This document shows, one piece after another, positions 53,379-61,717 of a DNA stretch of 64,000 bases (positions within the stretch are counted from its first letter, which is position 1; every line of letters starts with the position of its first letter). A program made the translations under genes and the position numbers. The notes beneath the pieces are model-generated. The model worked only from the letters and a program-made list of their open reading frames with translations. It made no database searches and was not told the origin of the DNA. The stretch is from Holophaga sp. (GTDB lineage Bacteria > Acidobacteriota > Holophagae > Holophagales > Holophagaceae), in NCBI GenBank assembly GCA_016715205.1, contig JADKBC010000005.1, positions 62,001 to 126,000 on the forward strand. Reading direction: 5' to 3'.

Positions 53379-56300
53379 CTACCCCGGGGGAATCCGTTCC
53401 TGGATCGCACGCAGGGCTAAAGGCAATTGCTTTTGACAGAATTCGAGCAGTTTGGCCAGTTCGGTACTGTTTTCCGCCTCGGCCCCAATTTCCATTTCTG
53501 CCGCGCAGCTAGCAAGTTCCGAAAGCCCAAGGGTTCCGGCATTGGACTTCAAATCATGGGCAAGCCGACGCAGGGCATCAAAATCCCCTTGCATCCGGGC
53601 CGCCTGCATTCGTTCCAAACGCTTGGGTGCGTCCTTTCGGAAATCCTCGAAAAGTTCGGCCACCGCCCCTGGTCCCGAGATGGATTCCAGGTAGAGCAAG
53701 CCCTCCCAGATGTGCGAGTCCAGTGCCACAGGGGGACTGGCCAACGCAGTGTCTGGGGTTCCCCCTGGGCTGCCAATCCAGCGACTCAGGGTGGCATTCA
53801 GGGGTTCACGACGGAGAGGTTTGGAGAGGAAGCCATCCATGCCGGCCGCCTGACACCGGGCTCGGGCACCTTCCACCGAGTGGGCCGTGAGGGCAAGGAT
53901 GATCAAATGAGTTCCTGGTGCTTCCCGCTCTCGGATCCATTCCGTGGCCTGAATGCCATCCATCCCGGGCATTTCACAATCCATCAACACCACGTCAAAG
54001 GTTTCCGCCTCCAGGATGCGGAAGGCCTCCTCCGCACTGCCAGCCAACCGGCAGGTGAAACCGAGTGCCCGCAAATGGAGTTCGGCCACCTTGCGATTGG
54101 TGGAGTTGTCATCTACCACCAGCACATGCCCTCGGTCGGTGGACATTTCCTCGGCGACGAGTTCTGGCTCGGCCGTTTGCCGAAGCGCCTGCCGCAGGCG
54201 CGAACGTCGCAGGGGCTTGGTCAAGTAGCTGGCCTTGCCCAGCACACGCAGGCGTTCTGCGGCGGAAATGGCAGAAACGCCCACCAGGAGAATGACCGGG
54301 GCGGAAATACCCTCGGTCAAACTCAACAGTTGGTCAGGGTTGGAGTCCGAAGGTGCCAAGCCCAGCAGCGCCAAGTCCACACGGGAACGGCCATCGAGTT
54401 CCCTGAAATTCTGGATTTCCTGCGGGTTTTCCACCACCACGGGCTGCACATTCCAATCCCTGAGCATTCCCACAATGGCACCGCGCACGGAAGCATTGGG
54501 ATCGTAGACCAGCACCCGCAGGCCTTCCGCCAAGGGCTCCCAGGAGCTGGCCGCAACCTCTTCCAGGGGGAAGGGAATCTCGCAGATGAAGGTACTGCCG
54601 CTGCCCACTTCGCTTTCTACCTGGATCGTACCGCCCATGATCTCCACGATGCGCTTGCAGATGGACAACCCAAGGCCTGTGCCACCGTAGCGGCGATTGG
54701 TGGATTCCTCAGCCTGGGTGAAGGGCGTGAACAGGCGGTCCATGCCATCCGGCGCAATGCCGATGCCCGTGTCAGCCACTTCCAGGCGGAGCCGCACCTG
54801 ATCGGATCCCTCCTCGGCCAGGGAAGTGAGTTTCAAGCGGATCTCGCCTTCCAGGGTGAACTTCACAGCGTTGCCGAGCAGGTTCACCGCCACCTGCCGG
54901 AACCGGGCCGCATCCCCCCGCACCGCCAGAGGCGTTCCGGATTCAAAAATGCCCAGGAGCTCCAACCCTTTGCGTTGGGCTGTCTCGGCAAAGAGGCCCA
55001 GACATTCCTCCAACTCGGCCACGGGATCAAAGGTGATGGTTTCCAATTCCAGGCGGCCTGACTCCACCTTCGAAAAATCCAGGATTTCGTTAAGGATGGC
55101 GAGCAGACCTTCACTGGAGCTATGAATGGTCTCCGAAAAATCCCGCTGGGTGGCATTCAAGGGCATATCCAGCAGCGCGCCGGACATCCCGATGATGCCA
55201 TTCAGGGGCGTCCTGATTTCGTGGCTCATGGTGGCCAGGAAGAAGGATTTGGCCTGGTTGGCCTTGATGGCCTCTTCCCGGGCCAATTCCAGGTCACCCA
55301 TGGCCTCGGCCAACTGCCGGGTGCGGGCTTCCACCCGGTTTTCCAAGGCAAGGTTGGCCGCTCGAAGCACCCGCACCCGAGCCCACACCCCACCCCCAAT
55401 GGCAGCGACCACCACCAGCAAAAACAGGACCCGCGCCCACCATGTTTCCCAAGGTGCCGGAAGCACGTCGAAGGTTATCGAAACAGGGCCGCTCGCATTC
55501 CCAAAAGCATCCCGTGCCCACACAGAAAAAGTGTAGGAGCCGGGCGGAATCGAAGGGAATTCCCGGGTGCCTTCCCGCGTCCATGGGGTGGGCTCGGGTT
55601 CCAACCCCACGAGTTGGGATTGGTACGAGGTATCCTCTTCCCGGTAGTAGTTCAGCAACGCAAAGGCAAAACGGGCATTGGGTTTGCGCCAATCCACCTC
55701 AAAGGCTTGATTGAGCATCATCGGTTTGCCGCCGGCCTGGATGGATTCGAAATACAGGGGCTTCAGGAGGCGATCAAAGCGCTCCTCCTTGGGGTCATAC
55801 ATGGCCGCACCGGCCACGGTGCCAGTCCATACCCTGCCCTGTTGATCCAACATGGCGGATCGTTGGGTGCAGCCATTGCTCGGCAGCCCATCCCCCGTGG
55901 TGAACACCCGCACCGTGAATGGTTCCAGATTATCCACCGTGGCTTGGCGCGGGGTGAGTTGGGATACCCCGCGATGGGTGCAGACGTACACGCGCCCTCT
56001 GCCATCCTTCAACACCGAATAAACCGTTTGCCCCGCAAAGGCGGCCAGGGGTTCCCATTTGGCATCCTTGATATCCAGGCGTCGCCGAACGAGATTGTGC
56101 AGACTTCCCACCCAAAGCCAGGGCACCCGATCCCCATCCAGCAGCGTTTCGATCACCATCACCCGGGTATCAGGAAGCCCCTCCTTTTCCCCGTAATGGG
56201 TCCAGCGAGTGCCTTGCAGCAGGAACACCCCCTGCCCTCGGGTGGCAAACCACACCGCTCGACCCCCACCAGGGGCCTGCCCCTGATGGATGGCCATGAC

Positions 56301-57782
56301 TGTACCCCAGGTGTATTCCTCGGCGCCCTCGAGAATGCGCCATCGGTCATCCTCGAAACGGGCGGGCCCCTTGCGGGTACCGGCCCAGATTTCCTTGGTA
56401 CCATCGGGCCCTTCGATCTCAGCCAGGGAATAGGTCCAGGTGTCCGGTAGCCCATCCGCCTCGGTATACCGGGTGGTTTTGCCGTTTTCCACCCGAAGGA
56501 TCCCGCCTGATCGGCAGCCGATCCAAAGTACCGGGTGACCCGTTGCAGAACGGGTTTCAAGCAGGGACAGGATGTGGCGATCGGGAATGCTGGAATCGGG
56601 CCCGAACCGTTCCCACTTGCCATCAAAAAACCGGGCCAGACCGCCCCCCAAGGTACCCAACCAGAAACCTGTGTTCATGCGGCTTTCCAGCATGGTGAAC
56701 ACCACGTTGTCGGGCAAGCCGGTTTGGCGATCGAAGGTGGTCCAGCCACCCCGGGATAGCCGGACAAGCCCACCGAAGGTCCCGGCCCAGATGGTCCGTT
56801 CACCGCCCGGCACCGCCTCGATCAACAGGCTTCGCACCGTTCGATTGGGGAAGCCCGCATCCATGCCCAGCACCTGCCATCGATCCTTTTCGTGGAAAAC
56901 CAAGCCACTATCCGTGGCCAACCACAGGGTGTGGCTGCCATCGGGCGCAATGGATTCGACAATCTGATTCACGACATTGTCGGGCACCCCGTCCTTGGGC
57001 CCGAAACGAAGCCAACGCTGGCCATCCCATTGGGCCAGGCCTCGAGCCGTGCCCACCCACAGCAGGTTCCGCCCGTTTTTTTCGTGGGAATCGTGCAGGC
57101 TCCAAATCTCGCTGGAGGGAAGCCCATCCCGACTGGTGTACCAGGTCCAATGCTGATCCCCGGCCAGGGCAAGCCCTCGTTCCGTACCGATCCACAGGGT
57201 GGAACCACGTCCGGCTTCATGGGTTTCATGGATGGCCCGCACGGGGCCTGTGGGTTGGCCACTGGGATCGGGCATGGGCCGCCAGCCGCGCTGGTCCCAC
57301 TGAAAGACGCCGGTATCTGTCCCAGCCAGGATTGTGCCGTCCATGCGTTCTACGAGGCAGCTCACCTGTCCCTTGGAAACAACCTCACTGATTCCAAAAC
57401 TTTCCCAGACCCCTTCCCGCAGACGAATTACCCCGCCCAGCACCTGGCCAAACCAAAGGCTGCCATCCGAGGCGGGCAGGATGCAGCGGATCCAGGGCCT
57501 GGGATTGGGACCCGGCATGGTGAAGCTGGTCCAACTGCGGCCGTTGTAACGGGCAGCGCCGTCCTGGGTACCCACCCACAAATAGCCGTTCCGATCCTTG
57601 GCCAGGGCCTCCACCGTGTTCTGGGGAAGGCCGTCCTTGTCCGTGAACACCCGCAGTGCCGGGCGACCTGTCTCGGCGACATCTTTGCGGGAATCGCCGC
57701 TCCAGAGCCCTGTCGTTCCGCTGACCACAAGCAGAAAGGCCCACAGGAATCGGAACCCGGATTGGAACAAGGACACGCGCAT
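53379..57782 (-). CDS. hybrid histidine kinase with two-component-regulator propeller, two receivers and HPt
   Basis: 1467 residues. A signal peptide is followed by repeated propeller motifs (DGLPQNTVEALAKDRNGYLW, then similar blades with LWVGT/WAGT up to ~690), a Y_Y_Y-like domain (IPPGSYTFSVWARDAFGN) and one membrane helix (~783-805). Cytoplasmic HisKA follows (MSHEIRTPLNGIIGMSGALL, His ~853), then HATPase (RYGGTGLGLSICKRIVEIMG). Receiver 1 (~1087-1200) lacks the phosphoacceptor Asp (VDLALLGLAPS). Receiver 2 (~1215-1330) is intact (HVLVVDDNSTNRK, DVVLMDCEMPGMDG, FLSKPL). A C-terminal HPt has LAHDLKSNAGTLGLSE. This is a phosphorelay of the BvgS/Bacteroides hybrid type. The ligand is unknown, as is the output regulator. 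Confidence 0.94.
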   Translation of the reverse strand: MRVSLFQSGFRFLWAFLLVVSGTTGLWSGDSRKDVAETGRPALRVFTDKDGLPQNTVEALAKDRNGYLWVGTQDGAARYNGRSWTSFTMPGPNPRPWIRCILPASDGSLWFGQVLGGVIRLREGVWESFGISEVVSKGQVSCLVERMDGTILAGTDTGVFQWDQRGWRPMPDPSGQPTGPVRAIHETHEAGRGSTLWIGTERGLALAGDQHWTWYTSRDGLPSSEIWSLHDSHEKNGRNLLWVGTARGLAQWDGQRWLRFGPKDGVPDNVVNQIVESIAPDGSHTLWLATDSGLVFHEKDRWQVLGMDAGFPNRTVRSLLIEAVPGGERTIWAGTFGGLVRLSRGGWTTFDRQTGLPDNVVFTMLESRMNTGFWLGTLGGGLARFFDGKWERFGPDSSIPDRHILSLLETRSATGHPVLWIGCRSGGILRVENGKTTRYTEADGLPDTWTYSLAEIEGPDGTKEIWAGTRKGPARFEDDRWRILEGAEEYTWGTVMAIHQGQAPGGGRAVWFATRGQGVFLLQGTRWTHYGEKEGLPDTRVMVIETLLDGDRVPWLWVGSLHNLVRRRLDIKDAKWEPLAAFAGQTVYSVLKDGRGRVYVCTHRGVSQLTPRQATVDNLEPFTVRVFTTGDGLPSNGCTQRSAMLDQQGRVWTGTVAGAAMYDPKEERFDRLLKPLYFESIQAGGKPMMLNQAFEVDWRKPNARFAFALLNYYREEDTSYQSQLVGLEPEPTPWTREGTREFPSIPPGSYTFSVWARDAFGNASGPVSITFDVLPAPWETWWARVLFLLVVVAAIGGGVWARVRVLRAANLALENRVEARTRQLAEAMGDLELAREEAIKANQAKSFFLATMSHEIRTPLNGIIGMSGALLDMPLNATQRDFSETIHSSSEGLLAILNEILDFSKVESGRLELETITFDPVAELEECLGLFAETAQRKGLELLGIFESGTPLAVRGDAARFRQVAVNLLGNAVKFTLEGEIRLKLTSLAEEGSDQVRLRLEVADTGIGIAPDGMDRLFTPFTQAEESTNRRYGGTGLGLSICKRIVEIMGGTIQVESEVGSGSTFICEIPFPLEEVAASSWEPLAEGLRVLVYDPNASVRGAIVGMLRDWNVQPVVVENPQEIQNFRELDGRSRVDLALLGLAPSDSNPDQLLSLTEGISAPVILLVGVSAISAAERLRVLGKASYLTKPLRRSRLRQALRQTAEPELVAEEMSTDRGHVLVVDDNSTNRKVAELHLRALGFTCRLAGSAEEAFRILEAETFDVVLMDCEMPGMDGIQATEWIREREAPGTHLIILALTAHSVEGARARCQAAGMDGFLSKPLRREPLNATLSRWIGSPGGTPDTALASPPVALDSHIWEGLLYLESISGPGAVAELFEDFRKDAPKRLERMQAARMQGDFDALRRLAHDLKSNAGTLGLSELASCAAEMEIGAEAENSTELAKLLEFCQKQLPLALRAIQERIPPG

Positions 57783-57826
57783 TGCCTCTGGAATTCTTTT
57801 CGGACGGCAAGGCGCCGTTCAAGAGT

Positions 57827-58177
57827 TCAAACCATTTTTCCGGCCATGGGAGCGCCGCCGAGCAGATGAAAATGCAGGTGAAAGACGGTCTGGCCAGCGT
57901 TCGGCCCGCAATTGGCGACCAGGCGATACCCCGTCTCCGCCACCCCCAGCTCCCTTGCCAGCCGTTGGGCCACCAAGGCAATGTGGCCCACCAGGGTCCG
58001 GTGTGCTTCCTCCAGTCCATCCAGGCCCACAAGGTGCTCCCTTGGCACGATCAACACATGCACCGGTACCTGGGGCGCAATATCCCGGAAAGCCACCACG
58101 AGATCGTCTTCGTACACCAACGTGGCGGGAATCTCTCGGGCGATGATTCTGCAAAAGAGACAGGTCGGATCTGCCAT
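57827..58177 (-). CDS. HIT family protein (HinT-like)
   Basis: 116 residues: CLFCRIIAREIPATLVYEDD, then VPVHVLIVPREHL and the histidine triad VFHLHFHLLGG near the C-terminus, typical of HinT, a purine nucleoside phosphoramidase. The Cys pair in CLFC may bind zinc. It lies 44 bases before the hybrid kinase gene on the same strand and could be cotranscribed, but no functional link is implied. Confidence 0.95.
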   Translation of the reverse strand: MADPTCLFCRIIAREIPATLVYEDDLVVAFRDIAPQVPVHVLIVPREHLVGLDGLEEAHRTLVGHIALVAQRLARELGVAETGYRLVANCGPNAGQTVFHLHFHLLGGAPMAGKMV

Positions 58178-58216
58178 TCAAGCCCCCATGACAGCAAAAC
58201 AATCGTTTGGGCCCAC

Positions 58217-58594
58217 TCAGGCCTTGCGGTGAATGCCCGTGGAGGCATTGAATTCACTTTCCACCTGATCGGGGTCTGGCGCGTTGTAGAGCACCAGTTT
58301 CTGGAGATGTTCAAAACTCTCCAGGCCAAGGATCCGCGTGAACTGAAAGGCGATGCCATCGGGATAGCAATGCACCACCTTGCCTTCGGTCTGGATCTGG
58401 ATATCTCCATCCCCCAGAAACAGGGTGATCTCGCATTCGGTCCCCGTAGGTGCCTGGGCGTGGCAGGCGACAAAGAGCCCCTTCACGCTAAGGCTCTCCG
58501 TGGCCGAACTCGTGATATCGAGGCCACCCCCCTTCACTTCGGCCCGGATATGAATGGGCACCCGGGTGAACTCACGCTGATTGGACGCTTCCAT
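58217..58594 (-). CDS. PilZ domain protein
   Basis: 125 residues from ATG 58594. QREFTRVPIHIRAEVKGG carries the RxxxR c-di-GMP-binding motif; ESLSVKGLFVACHAQ is the second (D/N)xSxxG motif with its first residue changed to Ser; and GDGDIQIQTEGKVVHCYPDG is the beta-barrel continuation. It probably senses c-di-GMP. The longer frame from 58660 adds 22 residues without a better ribosome site. It sits between the two kinase blocks, 74 bases downstream of the NMT1-type kinase. Confidence 0.85.
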   Translation of the reverse strand: MEASNQREFTRVPIHIRAEVKGGGLDITSSATESLSVKGLFVACHAQAPTGTECEITLFLGDGDIQIQTEGKVVHCYPDGIAFQFTRILGLESFEHLQKLVLYNAPDPDQVESEFNASTGIHRKA

Positions 58595-58667
58595 TGGCGG
58601 CAACTCCCGGGATACAGCCCCGCCCCTAAGATAGGCGCAGCGCGATTTGACCGCTAGCATTCGTGCA

Positions 58668-61600
58668 TCAATTCCGATTCAGCAGCTGAAGCCGGTTGTT
58701 GAGCTCCACCATGCTAAAGGGTTTAGGCAGCAGCGACACCTTGGGATAAGTCTCCGCAAGGTCCCATGCGCTTTGATCGGCCCGCCCCGTGGCCAGCAAC
58801 ACGGGAAGACTCGGGCGCAGGGTGCGAAGCTTAGCCAAGGTACCGGCGCCTCCCAACCCGGGCATGTTCATATCCAGGATCATCACATCGGCCTCAAGCC
58901 CCATTTGAAGCCGTTCGAGCGCTTCCTCCCCGCTTGGCACCGTGGAAGCCTCATGGCCCAAGGCTGCAAGTACCGCCCCGATAGAACTCCGAATCAATTC
59001 ATCGTCATCCACCAATAGCACCCGAAGCTTGGTGCGGGCTCCTTCTTGTGCAGCCTCATGGTCCATCGCCTGGGGTAAATCAGCCGGGAGGATGGCCGGG
59101 AATCGGAGGCTGACGCAAGTGCCCTGGCCTGGATCACTCTGGATTTCAATGTCGCCATGATGGGCCATAACCGTGCTGTAGACCATGGAAAGGCCAAGCC
59201 CGGTCCCCTTGCCGACATCCTTGGTGGTAAAGAAGGGATCCAATGCGCGGTTCAAAACCTCCCTCGGCATCCCAAGCCCGTTGTCTTGAACCTGAATTTC
59301 GATCCAGGCGGAATCCAGATTTCGGGTGCGGAGGGTGAGCGTACCTCCTTCCACCATGGCGTCCACCGCATTGACGCATAAGTTCATCAAGGCATGGGTC
59401 AAGGCACTCACATCCCCGCGCATGGCGTGCAAATCGCTTTGCAAATCCAGTTCGAGCCGCACCACTGATAGCGTTGTGCGTTCCAGCAACTGAACCTCGT
59501 CGCGAAGGATGGCGTTCATGTCCACCACGCGGTCCTCGGCGGGGCTTTGGCGGGCAAAGCTCAACAGGCTTTTTACCGTTTTTCCTCCCCGGATGGCAGC
59601 TTTGGAAATGGTTTCGAAGGCGCGGTACGTGGGGCTACCTTGCGGTTGAATTTCCAAATTGGCCGATGCCAGCCCGAGAATAGCCGCCAGCACATTGTTG
59701 ATATCGTGGGCGACCCCACCCGCAAGGCTACCCAGGCTCTGCATTTTCTGAGTTTGTTGAAGCTGGGCCTCCAGACGTTTCCGCTCCGTTAAATCGACAT
59801 CGATGCAAAATAGTTCCGGTTCGCGTCCCGGGATGTGCACGATGGCATGGCTGGAGTAGACCTGGATCCGAGAACCATCCTTCCGCAAAAGCGAGAGCTC
59901 CGAGGAAGGGATCGCCTGCCCCGTTGCCCACATGGTCCGCATCGCCTCAGCCACCCCTTCCTGCATCTCGGGTGGAATGAGGAGGTCCAGCAGGTTCCTT
60001 CCAACCGCTTCCTGGGCAGTAAACCCATACAGTCGCTCGGAAGCCTGGTTCCAGTATTGAATCGTGCCATCCGGGGCGTACCCCTGCACGGCCACGGAAT
60101 CCACACACTGCAACAACCCCCGAAACCGGCCTTCACTTTCTCGCAAGGCTTCCTCGGATCGTTTTCGTTCCGTGATGTCAACGACTACGCCGTGCCACAA
60201 AACATCTCCATCCGCCAAGGGTTCTGGTGTGGAGGCGATGTGCAGCCATTTGACATCGCCTTCGACGACCACCCTGCCTTCCCAGAAAAAGGGAACCAGG
60301 AACTTGAGCCCATCCTGGTTCAGCTTAACAAAATGATCCAGATCATCCGGATGCACGGCCTTGAAACCTAGCTGAACATCCTTCCGCAGGGCGTCCAATT
60401 CCACACCGAACAGATCCGCCATCTTGGGGCTGGCAAAGTCGAAACCGAAACTGTGATCCGGCTTACTGCGGATGAGGTATACGCCAACGGGAATTCGTTC
60501 CACCAGATTGTCGTATTGAGCCTTGCTTTCCCGCAGGGCTTCCTCTCGCTGCTGCCGCTGGGCAACTTCCTCCCGAAGCGCCCTCGTTCGACTATGGACG
60601 GTACGGCGGAGTTGCATGATCCACAGCCCTACCATCAGTAGAATGCCCAGCACCACGGGGCCACCCAGCGTCAAGGCGCGAAGCAAAGTCTTGGCCGCAG
60701 GCACAGGGGGTTCAAACAGAAACCCTCTGGGTCCCGAATGGTCTTGACGAAACCTTGTTTCATGGCGGTTTGGGCAATGCGTTGGAACCGTCCGGGATTC
60801 ATGTGCCCGGCATCCACCAGTCCCGGCAGAATCAACTCCTTCATGCGTGCCGCTTCAAACCGCAGCTTCTCAGGCGCATCACTCCGGGTCGCGACACCAG
60901 GTAGGGTGAGGATGTGCTGGATGATCTCCTCTGGATGTTCCATGGCATATTCCCACCCCTGAAAGGAAGCCTTTCGAAAGGCTTCAACAAGGGCTGGATT
61001 CTGCTCTGCAAAACGCCGGGTGGTGAACAGGAGATCGCCGTAAAAATCCACACCATATTCGATGGGACGCAGCTCTACCAGTTCTGCTCCGCGCGCTTTC
61101 AGCAGAAAGGGTTCGTTGGTGGAATAGGCGGATAGCCCATCAATTCGCCCCTGCAACAGGTCATCCAGGTTCCAGCTGTGGGGCACCTGCTGAACTTGGT
61201 CCAGCCTCAAACCCTCGGCCTCCAGCATTGCCCTGGTTTCAACGAGGCCCTGCCCGCCCTGGAACATGACCTTCCGCCCCACGAGATCCGCAGGGCGATG
61301 AATCCCGCTTTTCCGAAGGGCCAGGATCACATTTGGCGAATGCTGGAACACCACCCCCAAGGCCACCAGCGGCTTGCCTTCCAGGTAAGCCTGGAAAACT
61401 TCCATGTCGCTTACGCCAAATTCAGCCTTCCCCGCTTCCACCGTGGGCAAAGGCATCTGAGTGGGACCCGCCTCCTGCAGGGTGACTTCCAATCCGTTGG
61501 CCTGATAGAACCCTTTGATCTGAGCGGCGTAATACCCCGCGAACTGAAATTGATGGTGCCATTTGAGCTGTAGGGTGACCTTCTGCGGCGTGGCGCCCCA

Positions 61601-61717
61601 CGTGGGTATCGCAAACAAGAAAACCAGCCAGAGCCATACGAAACGGGTTGCCCAAAGGCCCGGGAGTAAGGGCTGGCGGGCTGCCTCATTTTGTTCCTTC
61701 TGGAGGGAGTTATTCAC
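58668..61717 (-). pseudogene. sensor histidine kinase with periplasmic NMT1/THI5-like domain, split by a single-base frameshift
   Basis: Two frames form one ~1015-residue kinase. Frame 1 (GTG 61717 to 60671) has a signal anchor and an NMT1/THI5-like solute-binding domain (VTLQLKWHHQFQFAGYYAAQ, EFGVSDMEVFQAYLEGKPLV) ending FVKTIRDPEG; it then reads out of frame. Frame 2, whose first usable codon is a GTG at 60704, resumes PPVPAAKTLL, followed by a membrane helix, two PAS domains with DITERK, HisKA GGVAHDINNVLAAILG, HATPase (GKGTGLGLSMVYSTVMAHHG) and a receiver (MILDMNMPGLGGAGT). One missing base between 60706 and 60725 (the G5, A3 or C3 run on the plus strand) accounts for the break. The start overlaps the upstream kinase stop (GTGA). 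Confidence 0.88.

Noticed and set aside
53427..55061. 544-residue open frame antisense to the hybrid kinase
   Set aside because: Shadow of the kinase/receiver domains; biased composition and no recognisable domain.
60671..61717. Stand-alone NMT1/THI5 solute-binding protein
   Set aside because: The C-terminus after IRDPEG is out-of-frame sequence, no ABC genes are near, and the next frame continues directly as a membrane kinase.
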